From: CAZKHG01 sp964552655
GTDB taxonomy: Bacteria > Bacteroidota > Bacteroidia > Bacteroidales > Tenuifilaceae
DNA length: 45,142 nt
Direction: 5' to 3'
NCBI GenBank assembly: GCA_964552655.1
Contig: CAZKHG010000024.1
Location: 1-45,142, forward strand
Part shown: positions 25,455 through 35,216 of the stretch, piece after piece
How the letters are laid out: each line of letters starts with the position of its first letter
Numbering within the stretch: the first letter of the stretch is position 1
Notes under the pieces: model-generated
The model's database searches: none
Seen by the model: only the letters and a program-made list of their open reading frames with translations
What the model was told of the DNA's origin: nothing
Program-made: the position numbers and the translations under genes

Positions 25455-26813
25455 TTAACTCATTTCTTTTATCATAAGGTCAATGCCTTCTCTTAAAATG
25501 GATTGAACCTCAATTTTTGAAGTACAGGCAAACTCACAAAGTGCCAGATCTTCCTCCACCACTTCGTAAATGCCTAATTTCTCCATCTTATCAATATCCC
25601 TGGCTAAGATTGATTTTAAAAGGTGTACCGGGTAAATATCCATTGGGAGAAGTTTTTCGTACTGTCCGGTGATAACAAAAGCCCTCTCGCCCCCATTCAG
25701 GTTGGTGTTAAGCCTGTATTCCCTGCCAGGAATCAATTTCGAGAAAAATGTACGGGATGCGCTAAATTTACTGAACCCTGGCGCAGCCCATCCCAAAAAT
25801 TCGAACTGGTTCCCTTCGGGGATAACAGTAACCATGTTATCATAAAAGCCCACAAAGCCATCGGATGAGATTTTTTTGCCAGTAAGCACATTACCACTTA
25901 TGTATCTAGCTTGTTGAGAGGATTTAGCAATATTCCCATCAACTATATTTTTAATTGAAGCCCCGTTGATAATTTTAAAATACCTGGGTTTCAGCACTTC
26001 TGAACCGGCAAGGGCAACCACTTTGGATGCATCGTAAACACCTTTAATAAACAGTTTGCCAATTATAATTACATCAAGGGGGTTAACCACCCAAACCACT
26101 TCCCCTTTATTAATAGGATCAAGATGATTGATCTGAACGCCAACATTCCCAGTTGGATGCGGTCCAGAAAAATAGTTCACCTGTACCTTATCGCATTTTG
26201 TATAAACCTCAGATGGCGGGTAATCGGAGTTTAGGTTAAGGTGTATTTTTCCTTCGGTCAAATTAGTCAAAGCACAAATTCCTGCCTGAAAAGCGTTCTC
26301 CTCACCTTTTACAGAAAAATCGAGATCGGGGGCCAAAGGAGCAGTATCAAACCCGGAAATAAAAATAGATTTTGGTTTATCCTTGGGGTTGGCCACAATA
26401 CCGTATGGGCGTTGGCGTATGTATGGCCAGCAACCGCTTTTAAGGAGTTTTTCAACTATTTGATCTTTTGTCAATTTATCCGTTGGAACTACACCAAAAT
26501 TCTCAAATTCTACCTCATTATCCGATTTTATTACCACTTCGAGGATTACCCGGCGCTCGCCCCTTCTGATTTCGGCAACCTGACCGCTAACCGGCGATGA
26601 AAACAAAACCTCGGGCTTATACTTATCATGAAATAAGGAGGAGCCTGCTTTTACCCTATCCCCTTCCTTAACCTCGAGCTTTGGAACTAAACCGGGAAAA
26701 TCAATTGGTTTAACTGCATAGAATTCTGCATGTTGCGGACGAGTAAAGATTTTTTCGGCCGTTCCCTTTAGCTGAATGTTCAAACCTTTACGAATCTTTA
26801 TTACTTTTGGCAT
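25455..26813 (-). CDS. nqrA: Na+-NQR subunit A
   Basis: A 452-residue soluble cytoplasmic subunit that contributes to the quinone site. It shows the N-terminal biotinyl-like beta domain ('VKEGDRVKAGSSLF', 'SPVSGQV') followed by the SLBB-type region, as in other NqrA proteins. It is the first gene of the operon nqrABCDEF; all six genes are tightly spaced (11-29 bp). The complex couples NADH oxidation by quinone to Na+ export. Upstream, on the minus strand, a small inverted repeat GATTTG-TT-CAAATC (26831-26844) lies 17 bp before the start and could be a control site. No consensus -7 element was seen. Confidence 0.96.
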   Translation of the reverse strand: MPKVIKIRKGLNIQLKGTAEKIFTRPQHAEFYAVKPIDFPGLVPKLEVKEGDRVKAGSSLFHDKYKPEVLFSSPVSGQVAEIRRGERRVILEVVIKSDNEVEFENFGVVPTDKLTKDQIVEKLLKSGCWPYIRQRPYGIVANPKDKPKSIFISGFDTAPLAPDLDFSVKGEENAFQAGICALTNLTEGKIHLNLNSDYPPSEVYTKCDKVQVNYFSGPHPTGNVGVQINHLDPINKGEVVWVVNPLDVIIIGKLFIKGVYDASKVVALAGSEVLKPRYFKIINGASIKNIVDGNIAKSSQQARYISGNVLTGKKISSDGFVGFYDNMVTVIPEGNQFEFLGWAAPGFSKFSASRTFFSKLIPGREYRLNTNLNGGERAFVITGQYEKLLPMDIYPVHLLKSILARDIDKMEKLGIYEVVEEDLALCEFACTSKIEVQSILREGIDLMIKEMS

Positions 26814-26992
26814 GCCTGAGCTGATTATGTGATTTGTTCAAATCAATATATTCCTTATCAATCATTTTACAAATTAAGGATAGATTTAGAATAATTGTAC
26901 TCCCAATTGTAAAATATTTATGGTTAAACTATTTTTAGCCTTAACTTCGTTTAAAATAAAATCAAGTTAGACAAACCCAACTCCTGACAATT

Positions 26993-28339
26993 ATGGGATC
27001 GGCTTTAAACCTTACTAATATATCTAAAAAATTGTTTTTCAGTCTGTTAATACTAATAGTTATATCAAGGTTAATTACTACCCAAAATTGTTATCCGATT
27101 AACAATACAGGATCGGGAATTGTTCAATCCACAATGAAAAATAATTTTCAACACTCTGTTGGTGATATAAAAACGGTTAAAATACACAAAACCGGGTGGG
27201 AATTATCGGATCCGATAATTGAGCTGAACAGCAACGAAACCGTTAGCCTTAGCTTTGATGACCTTTCAGATGTGGCTTCATCATATTCTTATACAATTAT
27301 TCATTGTAACAAGGATTGGCTCCCAAGCAATTTGTCTATTTTTGATTATTTTGACGGTTTCGAATTCAATGCTATTGATGCATCTGAGAGTTCTATGGCT
27401 ACCACTATACCTTATACACATTATAAAATTGAAGTACCCAATGATAATGTGAAACTGAAAATATCCGGGAACTACCTGATCCGCATAGTTGATACCTACA
27501 ACTATTCAAATATCATTTTTGAGGTAAAATTTATGGTGGTTGAGCCTTTGGCCAGGATAAACGCTGCGGTAACCCAACCTTTTTTGGCCGGGAAAAGAAC
27601 TACATCTCAGCAGCTAAACCTCAATATTTCAGCAACTGCAATTAAAACAAATGATCCGGTTAAGGAGTTATTCGTAAATGTTTATCAAAACAACCAACCT
27701 GATAATGCAAAGATTGATATTCAACCTTTGTTTTTTCAAGGTAATGAGCTGAACTATTCATCACCAGATGCATTGATTTTTGACGGGGTAAATGAATATC
27801 GCTCGTTTGACATTAAATCAATCAGATATAATTCACCAGAAATTGACAATATAATGCTAAGTGTGAATGAATTCCAGGTAATGCTTAAACCTGATGAGAA
27901 TAACCGTGTTACAAAATATACCTACAACCCGGATATTAACGGGAGAAACCTGGTTAAACTTGAAGGCAGCAATCAGAGTGAAACAGAAGCAGACTATGTT
28001 TGGGTGTACTTTACCATTCCATACCCAGAAGAGCTGATGGGCAAAGAGGTATATGTTTATGGTGAACTCTCGGATTGGACATGTAAACCTGATGAAATGA
28101 TGAGATATAACAACCAGCGAAAAGGGTATGAGTTAAGGATGTTAATAAAACAAGGGTATTACAACTATCGTTATGTTGTAAAGGATTCCAAAACCGGAAC
28201 GATAGATCATACTTTTTTTGAGGGAAACCATTTTGATACTGAGAACACATACCTGATTCTGGTTTACTTAAAGCAAATGGAATCAAAGTACGACCGATTA
28301 GTTGGTGTAAAAAGGATTAGTAGCAGAAATGTATTATAA
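26993..28339 (+). CDS. Type IX secretion system plug-like protein (DUF5103)
   Basis: A 448-residue exported protein with an N-terminal hydrophobic segment (about 13-30) consistent with a signal peptide. The body fits the T9SS_plug_1st/DUF5103 family: 'LSFDDLSDVASSYSYTIIHCN' type strands early, 'YLIRIVDTY' and 'VVEPLARINAAVTQPF' in the middle, and a CBM48-like C-terminal part with 'VYVYGELSDWT' and 'QGYYNYRYVVKD'. In the Flavobacterium T9SS the plug closes the periplasmic side of the SprA channel. It is encoded divergently from nqrA; no other T9SS gene is in the window. A heptamer array begins right after the stop. Confidence 0.8.
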   Translation: MGSALNLTNISKKLFFSLLILIVISRLITTQNCYPINNTGSGIVQSTMKNNFQHSVGDIKTVKIHKTGWELSDPIIELNSNETVSLSFDDLSDVASSYSYTIIHCNKDWLPSNLSIFDYFDGFEFNAIDASESSMATTIPYTHYKIEVPNDNVKLKISGNYLIRIVDTYNYSNIIFEVKFMVVEPLARINAAVTQPFLAGKRTTSQQLNLNISATAIKTNDPVKELFVNVYQNNQPDNAKIDIQPLFFQGNELNYSSPDALIFDGVNEYRSFDIKSIRYNSPEIDNIMLSVNEFQVMLKPDENNRVTKYTYNPDINGRNLVKLEGSNQSETEADYVWVYFTIPYPEELMGKEVYVYGELSDWTCKPDEMMRYNNQRKGYELRMLIKQGYYNYRYVVKDSKTGTIDHTFFEGNHFDTENTYLILVYLKQMESKYDRLVGVKRISSRNVL

Positions 28340-28381
28340 CTGTTATCTGTTATCTGTTGGCTGTTGGCTGTCATCTGAGGG
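28340..28381. repeat. Heptamer tandem array (six units, CTGTTAT-type)
   Basis: CTGTTAT, CTGTTAT, CTGTTGG, CTGTTGG, CTGTCAT, CTGAGGG in strict 7-base period, starting at the base after the stop codon of the plug gene. Confidence 0.8.
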
Positions 28382-28406
28382 TCTGAAAACTCTTTGGTTT
28401 ATTAGC

Positions 28407-28961
28407 CTAAAATCCGAGCTGTGAAGCTATTGGTCGTAAGGCCGTAAGGGAAATGTCCACAAATTCATCGAGGGATAACCCAATCTTTTCACACTCCATT
28501 ATGTTTTCCCGCTTGACAGAAGCAGCAAATATTTTCTCTTTCATCCTTTTTGTAACAGATTTCACCTTAACGCTTTCGATCTTTTTATCGGGATAAACAA
28601 GTGCGGTGGCAAATATCAGCCCGGTTATGGTTTCTCCGGCAGCCAAAGCATGCTGGAACCTGGTATTCCTGGGCAAACCTGTTGCCACCTCGTTATGCAT
28701 CTTGATTGCATCCACAGTATCGGCAGGGAGCTCATTTACAAGCATATCGGCAGCTACCAGGCCATGGGTTCTGGGATCGGCATTGGTAATTTCCACATCA
28801 AGATCGTGAAGCAGACCGGCAATGCCCCATTTATTCTCATCTTCACCCAACCTATTGGCAAGAGCCCTAAGAACCGCTTCTGACGCCAGGCAATGGGCAA
28901 TCATTTTTGGGTTCGAAATGTGCTTATTTAAAAGTTCCAGGTAATAATCGCGGGTTTTCAT
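28407..28961 (-). CDS. HD-domain protein (putative metal-dependent phosphohydrolase)
   Basis: A 184-residue protein with HD-superfamily metal ligands: H23, the H52-D53 pair in LLHDLDVE, and a later His near 88 in 'IKMHNE'. The family hydrolyses phosphate esters of nucleotides or other small molecules; the 'CLASEAVLRALANRLGED' start is typical of the small HDIG-type proteins. No partner domain, no signal peptide. Substrate unknown. It stands alone between the plug gene and the EEP gene. Confidence 0.87.
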   Translation of the reverse strand: MKTRDYYLELLNKHISNPKMIAHCLASEAVLRALANRLGEDENKWGIAGLLHDLDVEITNADPRTHGLVAADMLVNELPADTVDAIKMHNEVATGLPRNTRFQHALAAGETITGLIFATALVYPDKKIESVKVKSVTKRMKEKIFAASVKRENIMECEKIGLSLDEFVDISLTALRPIASQLGF

Positions 28962-29071
28962 ATCGATATTAATTTGAACGCTAAAAATATTAAAGATTTT
29001 CCCTAAACAACGAAATGAAGAAAAGAAATTTTTTTTCTCAGTAAACTATTAAAACCAAATAAAAGTACAGG

Positions 29072-30112
29072 CTAATTTTCCGAGTTGATTATCAGGTCGA
29101 TATAGACAGGTAGGTGATCGCTAAAACCGCCATTAAATTTATACCCGGCAAAGGTTCTGAATGGTTTTTCCCCAACAAAACCCTCATCTTTTTCTAAAAG
29201 AAATGAGGCTTTAAAAACCGATGCATAATCGGGTGAGGTAAATATTTTCCCGTTTTTACCAAGCAAACTGGTTGAAACAATCAGCTGATCAATCATTCCC
29301 CATACCCCTTGATATTTATAGCTGCCCTGTCCGTTACTTTTAAGAATAGCAGAGATATTTACCAACCCTGAATTGCAACCTGATTTTAAATTCTGACAGG
29401 CCATCAACCTGTTTGTTATGGGTTCGCTTTCTGGTTCATCGTTAAAATCGCCCATGATCAGAATATGTGCATTTGGGTAGAATACTTTTATTGAATCCAC
29501 TTTTGATTTGAGAGTATTTGCTGCAGCGAATCGCCCGGGTTCAGATTCCAGCTCCCCTCCGTACTTGGATGGCCAGTGATTTACAAAAACATGTAACGTA
29601 TCAATCTCCCCAATAGTACCCCGGGCATAAAGAATTTCCCTGGTTTTCCTGTTAGGCTCATCCGGAAATTCCACTTTAAAAAAGTGGGTTTCCTGAACAT
29701 TAAATTTGTCGGGACGGTAGAGTAATGCAACGTCAATTCCACGCGGATCGGGAGAATCACGATGGATAATATGATACTCAAATTTGGAGATTGGCGTTTC
29801 AGTAACCAGCCGGTGAAGAACAAACCCATTCTCAACCTCACATAAACCGACCAGGACTGGAGGATCCCACTCTCCTACAGCCATGACAATCTTATAGATT
29901 CCACTTAACTTCTTATTCATCTTATCCCATGTCCAATGCCTAACCCCCTGTGGGGTAAATTCTTCATCGTTGGTAATGGAATCGTTAAAAGGGTCAAAGA
30001 GGTTTTCAACATTGTAAAACATCACCCTGAATCTTTGTCCATCACCTTGGGATAATAGCGAATCAGCTATTAAACAGAATAGAAAAATAAGTAATAATCG
30101 CCTTTTAATCAT
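29072..30112 (-). CDS. Secreted endonuclease/exonuclease/phosphatase-family protein
   Basis: A 346-residue member of the EEP superfamily (DNase I-like fold). A signal peptide (MIKRRLLLIFLFCLIADSLLS) precedes 'RVMFYNVENLFDP' with the metal-site Asn and 'GLCEVEN' with the metal-binding Glu. Then come 'FVNHWPSKYGG' with the catalytic His, 'ILMGDFNDEP' with the Asp/Asn pair and the terminal 'SDHLPVYID'. It is therefore probably an exported phosphodiesterase or nuclease acting on extracellular DNA or a small substrate. It is transcribed in the same direction as the upstream lipoprotein gene but 140 bp away. Confidence 0.88.
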   Translation of the reverse strand: MIKRRLLLIFLFCLIADSLLSQGDGQRFRVMFYNVENLFDPFNDSITNDEEFTPQGVRHWTWDKMNKKLSGIYKIVMAVGEWDPPVLVGLCEVENGFVLHRLVTETPISKFEYHIIHRDSPDPRGIDVALLYRPDKFNVQETHFFKVEFPDEPNRKTREILYARGTIGEIDTLHVFVNHWPSKYGGELESEPGRFAAANTLKSKVDSIKVFYPNAHILIMGDFNDEPESEPITNRLMACQNLKSGCNSGLVNISAILKSNGQGSYKYQGVWGMIDQLIVSTSLLGKNGKIFTSPDYASVFKASFLLEKDEGFVGEKPFRTFAGYKFNGGFSDHLPVYIDLIINSEN

Positions 30113-30206
30113 CGAATAAATTCAATTTTGAATGATTAAATTTAGAAATAATCCTGAAATTCCAATCAAATAAGGTTGAGGGTAATTAGGTTAGGATAAT
30201 GGTATT

Positions 30207-30255
30207 CTTGAATCATGAATCTTGAATCTTGAATCTGAAATCTGAAATCTGAAAA
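30207..30255. repeat. Heptamer tandem array (seven units, CTTGAAT/CTGAAAT-type)
   Basis: Seven units in strict 7-base period: CTTGAAT, CATGAAT, CTTGAAT twice, CTGAAAT twice, CTGAAAA. It ends one base before the stop codon of the minus-strand lipoprotein gene. Confidence 0.8.
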
Positions 30256-30256
30256 T

Positions 30257-31690
30257 TCAGTTTTCCTTCCTCTCATAGGCTCCGAGGTCTGGTTTTAGAT
30301 CAAGAATGTGACTTAGATTTTTCAGATCAAAAGGGTATTGCTGACCATATTCAAGCAACCCGAAATCTTTAGCCGGGCTTAGGGTATCCAGTTCAAAAAC
30401 AAGCTTATATGGATCTTTGAATTTTGGATCATCCTTAATTACATTGATATATTTTGATGGATCAGCCAGGCTGTAATCTGAAGGTACTTTGAGAATGCAA
30501 TGATCAAAACGATAGTTCATCAACGCCTGAACGGGTTGATCCTTAAACTTGTTATCCACCTCAAATTCAAGACTTCTGCTGCCATAAACAATGCAGTTAT
30601 TAAAATATGCTTCTTCTATATCCCGCGGATCGACAATCCAGGGGCCATTCTCAACCAGCTGGTAGGCGTAGTAGTTATTAATAGATAATGCCGGCCCCTT
30701 CCGAAAGATAAACTGTCCCCAGTAGTTGGCAATGGTACAATGAAAAAATTGAAACGCACCACCGTAAATTAGATTAACGCCAACCCCGCCGGCATTGGCA
30801 AAAAGACAATTATCGGCAATAATTTTTGAACCACGACCCAGCAAACAGGTTGAACTCATGTTCATTACAATGGAGTTGCTGATCTTAAGGGTTGGAATGC
30901 CTGGTGTATAACAAGTATCTACAACCAGTCCAACAATTGCATTTTTGATATTCGCCCATCTGATTTCATTTTCACGGCTGCCTGCGCTGAGCCAGATACC
31001 CCACCACTGGCCGGCTTTATCCCGATAGTATGGTTCTAACCTGTCCCCTTCAAAAGTTACGGGGTTTTCGAATGTGCCCTCAATCTTTAGCGATCCGGCA
31101 ACCAACACCAACGCCTCATTATGTAAATGAAATCTGGCACCCTGTTGTATCTTCAATTCCGCCCCCTGCTTTACATAAAGGTAATCATATATAAGGTATG
31201 GTTTGTCGGAAATAAGGAATGTGTCCCTCACAAAGGTTCTGGCGTTGAGAAGATGAACATCCTGTCCCCAGGCAATAAGCTTCACCTCCTGTGTGTTCCC
31301 ATTGGTATTGAAAACAATGGAATCGGAAATAAATAACGGGGAGTTCTGGTTGGTTGGATCAACTGTAACTTCAATAAAAATGTAAAGGCTATCCTTGCTT
31401 CGAATGGAAACATCATAAACTTTATCTGCAGGCTGGCCATCAACATTAATCCTGAAAAAAGAAGAGTTTCCTCCTGCCAGCTGGATTGATGCTATTTTCA
31501 GATCATGCTTATTCCTGTTATATACCTTTAAATACTTTGTAGATGATCCTATGGTGGTAAAAACGGTATCGAACATAATTGTATCGGTGGAAAAACTTAA
31601 TTTAAGCGAAGGATCTCTTGAGAAATGCTCGTCCTCACAGGAATATATGAAAGGAATCAATATAACCAATAGTTGTAAAAATCTGCTCAT
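30257..31690 (-). CDS. Lipoprotein with beta-helix-like repeats, function unknown
   Basis: I place the start at the ATG at 31690 rather than the in-frame TTG at 31702: it gives a compact lipoprotein signal (MSRFLQLLVILIPFIYSC, lipobox Cys 18), and the -7 element at 31714-31707 would start transcription past the TTG. The 477-residue protein has an Ig-like N-terminal part with 'FDTVFTTIGSSTKYLKVYN' (choice-of-anchor-like) followed by a stretch resembling right-handed beta-helix strands ('GARFHLHNEALVLVAGSLKIEGTF', 'IRWANIKNAIVGLVVD'). It is probably anchored in the outer membrane. The ligand or enzymatic role is unknown. Confidence 0.8.
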   Translation of the reverse strand: MSRFLQLLVILIPFIYSCEDEHFSRDPSLKLSFSTDTIMFDTVFTTIGSSTKYLKVYNRNKHDLKIASIQLAGGNSSFFRINVDGQPADKVYDVSIRSKDSLYIFIEVTVDPTNQNSPLFISDSIVFNTNGNTQEVKLIAWGQDVHLLNARTFVRDTFLISDKPYLIYDYLYVKQGAELKIQQGARFHLHNEALVLVAGSLKIEGTFENPVTFEGDRLEPYYRDKAGQWWGIWLSAGSRENEIRWANIKNAIVGLVVDTCYTPGIPTLKISNSIVMNMSSTCLLGRGSKIIADNCLFANAGGVGVNLIYGGAFQFFHCTIANYWGQFIFRKGPALSINNYYAYQLVENGPWIVDPRDIEEAYFNNCIVYGSRSLEFEVDNKFKDQPVQALMNYRFDHCILKVPSDYSLADPSKYINVIKDDPKFKDPYKLVFELDTLSPAKDFGLLEYGQQYPFDLKNLSHILDLKPDLGAYERKEN

Positions 31691-31706
31691 ACCCAAATTC
31701 AAAGTT

Positions 31707-31714
31707 CAAAAGTA
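31707..31714 (-). promoter_or_regulatory. Putative -7 element TACTTTTG (minus strand)
   Basis: Fits TAnnTTTG and lies 16 bp before the ATG at 31690, supporting that start over the upstream TTG. The 5' untranslated region would be very short. Confidence 0.45.
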
Positions 31715-31927
31715 TAAAATATAATCGATGCAACTAATCCAATAATGTTGGCTATTTATCAAACAAAATCCGTGAACTAAAAAATAATCACAGGAAATTG
31801 ATATTTTTACCTACCTTTTTTTGTTTTTAAACCTGGCGTTACTTATTTATCAATCTAGTTTTCAATAATTAAAAATTGATTAACATATAATAATTGACCC
31901 ATAATGTTTATCAACAAATAATTTTTT

Positions 31928-33574
31928 ATGGTAAAAAAGTTAAACTTTATTCAGCTATTAATTTTGATATCCGCACTGCTTATGTCATGCTCAAAACGTG
32001 AGAAAGTTGATTTAATTATAACAAATGCCAGAATATACACCGTTGATTCCACATTCAGCGTGAAAGAGAGTATGGCGATTAAAAACGGGCTGGTAGTTGC
32101 AACCGGCGATAACAAAACCATTGTATCTCTTTATACATCAGACAGCACAGTTGATGCAAAGTGTAAACCAGTTTTCCCCGGTTTTTTCGATCCCCATTGC
32201 CACTTCCTAAGCTACGGGCTAACCCTAAGCTATGCATCCCTATCCGGTGCAGCAGCCTGGGAAGAAGTGGTAACGAGACTTGTTGATCATCAACAGCAGT
32301 TTCCCGCCGATTGGGTCTTAGGCAGAGGCTGGAACCAAAACGAGTGGGATGTTAAGGAATTTCCCACCAACGAACTTCTGAATAAAGCATTCCCTGATAA
32401 GCCTGTGTTAATCACCAGAATTGACGGACATGCCGCGATAGCCAATAACAGAGCTCTGGAAATTGCTGGTGTTAACCTAAGGACAAGAGTTGATGGTGGT
32501 TCCATTCTCAGCAACAAAGGGAAGCTGACCGGTGTTCTGGTAGATAATGCCATTGAACTTGTAAGAAAATTTGTGCCTGTCACAACGGAGAAAACAAAAG
32601 AAATGGCTTTGATGAAAGCCCAGCAAAACTGTTTTGCAGTAGGATTGACTTCCGTTTCCGATGCAGGTATTGATTACGCTGAAACAAAACTATACGATTC
32701 ACTCCAAAAGAAGGGTTCACTTAAGATGCGCGTTTACGCCATGCTTAGCCCAACTAAAGACAATTTTGAGAATATTGTATCTAAAGGAATATTCAAAACC
32801 GACAGGTTAACCATTTGCTCAATAAAACTATATGCAGATGGAGCTTTGGGTTCAAGGGGCGCTTTACTGCTAAAACCATATTCTGATGATCCCGGGAACA
32901 GCGGTTTGCAGGTTGAGAAAACCGAAACCCTGTCTGATTACTGCTCAAAGGCTTTTGCTGCAGGTTACCAGGTGAATACGCATTGCATTGGCGATGCCGG
33001 TGTTAGGCTTATGCTCGATATTTACAGCAAATTTCTCACCCCGGGTAACGATCGCCGCTGGCGTATTGAACACGCCCAGGTAGTTGATCCACAGGATTTA
33101 CCAAGATTCGGCCAACTCAGGGTGATCCCTTCTGTTCAAACAACACATGCAACCTCCGATATGTACTGGGCCGATGAAAGATTAGGCGAAAGAATAAAGT
33201 ACGCATACGCTTACAAAGATCTGCTTGAACAAAATGGTTGGTTGCCCAATGGCAGCGATTTCCCGATTGAGAATATCAACCCGTTGTATGGGTTCTACGC
33301 TGGTGTAGTTCGTAAAGACTTAAAGGGATTTCCAGAAGGCGGTTTTCAGATGGAGAATGCCATTAGCAGGGAACAAGCCCTTAAGGCCATGACTATATGG
33401 GCGGCTAAAGCCAACTTTGAGGAGAAAGAAAAAGGAAGTTTGGAACCCGGTAAATATGCAGATTTCGTAATCCTGGAAAAAGATATTATGACTGCTTCGG
33501 AATCTGAGCTGCCGTTAATAAAAGTAATTACAACTTATATTGCCGGGGAACCCGTTTATACAATTAAGGAATAA
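31928..33574 (+). CDS. YtcJ-type amidohydrolase lipoprotein
   Basis: A 548-residue metal-dependent hydrolase with a lipoprotein signal (lipobox LMSC, Cys 21), so periplasmic or outer-membrane anchored. Amidohydrolase features: 'FFDPHCHFLSYG' with the HxH metal motif, 'TRIDGHAA', 'HCIGDAG', 'RIEHAQ' and 'GSDFPIE' with the catalytic Asp. It fits the amidohydrolase_3/YtcJ group, which includes N-substituted formamide deformylases; the true substrate is unknown. The acetyltransferase gene follows 4 bp after the stop, so they are likely co-transcribed. Confidence 0.88.
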   Translation: MVKKLNFIQLLILISALLMSCSKREKVDLIITNARIYTVDSTFSVKESMAIKNGLVVATGDNKTIVSLYTSDSTVDAKCKPVFPGFFDPHCHFLSYGLTLSYASLSGAAAWEEVVTRLVDHQQQFPADWVLGRGWNQNEWDVKEFPTNELLNKAFPDKPVLITRIDGHAAIANNRALEIAGVNLRTRVDGGSILSNKGKLTGVLVDNAIELVRKFVPVTTEKTKEMALMKAQQNCFAVGLTSVSDAGIDYAETKLYDSLQKKGSLKMRVYAMLSPTKDNFENIVSKGIFKTDRLTICSIKLYADGALGSRGALLLKPYSDDPGNSGLQVEKTETLSDYCSKAFAAGYQVNTHCIGDAGVRLMLDIYSKFLTPGNDRRWRIEHAQVVDPQDLPRFGQLRVIPSVQTTHATSDMYWADERLGERIKYAYAYKDLLEQNGWLPNGSDFPIENINPLYGFYAGVVRKDLKGFPEGGFQMENAISREQALKAMTIWAAKANFEEKEKGSLEPGKYADFVILEKDIMTASESELPLIKVITTYIAGEPVYTIKE

Positions 33575-33578
33575 TGCC

Positions 33579-34049
33579 ATGGAAATTCGTTTAGCAGAAA
33601 AACAAAACCTGCTGGAGGTTTTATATATTCTCAAAGAATGCTCACTCCAGCTCATGGAAAAAGGAGTCCGGTACTGGAATAACAGCCTGGTTGATTATAA
33701 CGATATCTCTACAGATATCCAGAATAAGTATGTATATATCCTGTTTTACAATAAAATTCCGGTTGCCACCATCACTATAAAACCTCATAAATCGATACCC
33801 GGTATGGTTGTACTAAGCCGTATGGCCGTTTACCCTGCTTTTCAAAAAAGGGGTTATGCTAAAAATCTGCTGGAATTTGCTGAGGATTTTGCCAGAAACA
33901 ATAAATCATACGTGCTGAAAGGAGTATCTCCTGTTGACGATAAGGCATTCTTCCAACTCCTTGAGGAACTTGGTTATGAAAATAAAGGCATTGATACCGA
34001 ACCGGTTAACGATTACGAAAGAATAATTTTTGAGAAGGAGCTGAGGTGA
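33579..34049 (+). CDS. GNAT-family N-acetyltransferase
   Basis: The ATG at 33579 is preferred; longer in-frame versions run back into the amidohydrolase coding sequence. The 156-residue protein has the GNAT core: 'VVLSRMAVYPAFQKRGYAKNLLEFAEDFA' contains the V-x-P-x-x-Q-x-x-G/A acetyl-CoA loop (here 'YPAFQKRGYA'). Substrate unknown. It follows the amidohydrolase gene by 4 bp and converges with tsaD. Confidence 0.87.
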   Translation: MEIRLAEKQNLLEVLYILKECSLQLMEKGVRYWNNSLVDYNDISTDIQNKYVYILFYNKIPVATITIKPHKSIPGMVVLSRMAVYPAFQKRGYAKNLLEFAEDFARNNKSYVLKGVSPVDDKAFFQLLEELGYENKGIDTEPVNDYERIIFEKELR

Positions 34050-34086
34050 TTTCAGGTTATTCCCTCACATCTACAAAAACATAGTT

Positions 34087-35103
34087 TCATAGAGGCATTC
34101 TGGCCATGGGAACCACGTCGTGACTGGCAAACTCCCCTTTTAAAAACTTGTAGTACCCGGTTATGGCAATCATGGCTGCGTTGTCGGTGGTGAATTTAAA
34201 CTGGGGAATATATACATTCCATCCATTTTTTTCCCCAAGTTGGGTAAGAGAATTCCTCAACCCGGTGTTTGCCGATACCCCACCGGCAATGGCAATTTCT
34301 TTAATTCCTGTTTTTTTTGATGCTTTTGCTACTTTATCTAAAAGAATAGTGATTATTGTATGTTGAAGTGAGGCGCAAAGATCCTCCTTATTCTTTTCGA
34401 TAAAATCCGGTTCTTCCTTAATCTGATCCCGTAGAAAGTAAAGGAATGAAGTTTTTAGACCGCTAAAGCTGAAATTCAAATCCTTAATCACCGGTTTGGC
34501 AAACTTAAAAGCACCTGGGTTCCCCAATGCTGCAAGTTTATCAACAACGGGGCCACCCGGATACGGGAGGTTCATCACCTTGGCGCATTTATCGAACGCT
34601 TCGCCTGCAGCATCGTCTATGGTTTGGCCAATAATCTCCATATCCAGGTAATCCCTCACCACAACAAGCTGCGTGTGGCCACCAGAAACCAGAAGGCATA
34701 AAAACGGGAACGAAGGATGTTTATCAACCCCCTTATCCTTAATGAAATGGGCCAGGATGTGTCCCTGAAGGTGGTTAATCTCAATTAATGGGATGTTTTG
34801 CGCAAGCGCAAACCCTTTTGCAAATGAAGAACCAACCAGCAATGATCCCAAAAGACCCGGACCACGGGTAAATGCTACTGCGCTTATATCATCCTTACTA
34901 ATACCGGAATCTTTGATAACCTTATCAACCACAGGGATTATGTTTGCCTGATGGGCACGGGATGCCAGCTCGGGGACAACCCCGCCAAATGACCTGTGAA
35001 CCTCCTGGTTACTGATCAGGTTCGAAAGCAGATACCCATCCCTGATTATTGCCGCAGAGGTATCATCGCATGAAGATTCAATCCCAAGAATTATTACGCT
35101 CAT
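34087..35103 (-). CDS. tsaD: tRNA N6-adenosine threonylcarbamoyltransferase
   Basis: Transfers threonylcarbamoyl to A37 of ANN-decoding tRNAs, together with TsaB and TsaE. The 338-residue protein has the TsaD/Kae1/Qri7 hallmarks: 'ILGIESSCDDTSAAI' at the start, 'ELASRAHQ', 'INHLQGHILAHF' with metal-binding His residues, 'LVSGGHTQL', 'NFSFSGLKTSF' and 'AGGVSANTGLR'. Length is standard. It is encoded divergently from tamB with 110-180 bp between. Confidence 0.97.
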   Translation of the reverse strand: MSVIILGIESSCDDTSAAIIRDGYLLSNLISNQEVHRSFGGVVPELASRAHQANIIPVVDKVIKDSGISKDDISAVAFTRGPGLLGSLLVGSSFAKGFALAQNIPLIEINHLQGHILAHFIKDKGVDKHPSFPFLCLLVSGGHTQLVVVRDYLDMEIIGQTIDDAAGEAFDKCAKVMNLPYPGGPVVDKLAALGNPGAFKFAKPVIKDLNFSFSGLKTSFLYFLRDQIKEEPDFIEKNKEDLCASLQHTIITILLDKVAKASKKTGIKEIAIAGGVSANTGLRNSLTQLGEKNGWNVYIPQFKFTTDNAAMIAITGYYKFLKGEFASHDVVPMARMPL

Positions 35104-35216
35104 CGTTAATTTTTATTTACTCTTCAAAAAAGGAATTATGATGTGGTATCACCTAAGCATAAATCAACTAATTTCGTAGTTTCAGAACTGATCGGGCATA
35201 GTTTATGCTATAAGTC

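Noticed and set aside
26831..26844. GATTTG-TT-CAAATC before nqrA as a definite operator
   Set aside because: Six-base arms in AT-rich DNA are expected by chance fairly often; mentioned in the nqrA entry only.
26942..26949. TAACTTCG before the plug gene as a promoter
   Set aside because: One mismatch to TAnnTTTG and no -33 box at the right distance.
28340..30255. Heptamer arrays as CRISPR
   Set aside because: Units are 7 bases with no spacers and no cas genes in the window.
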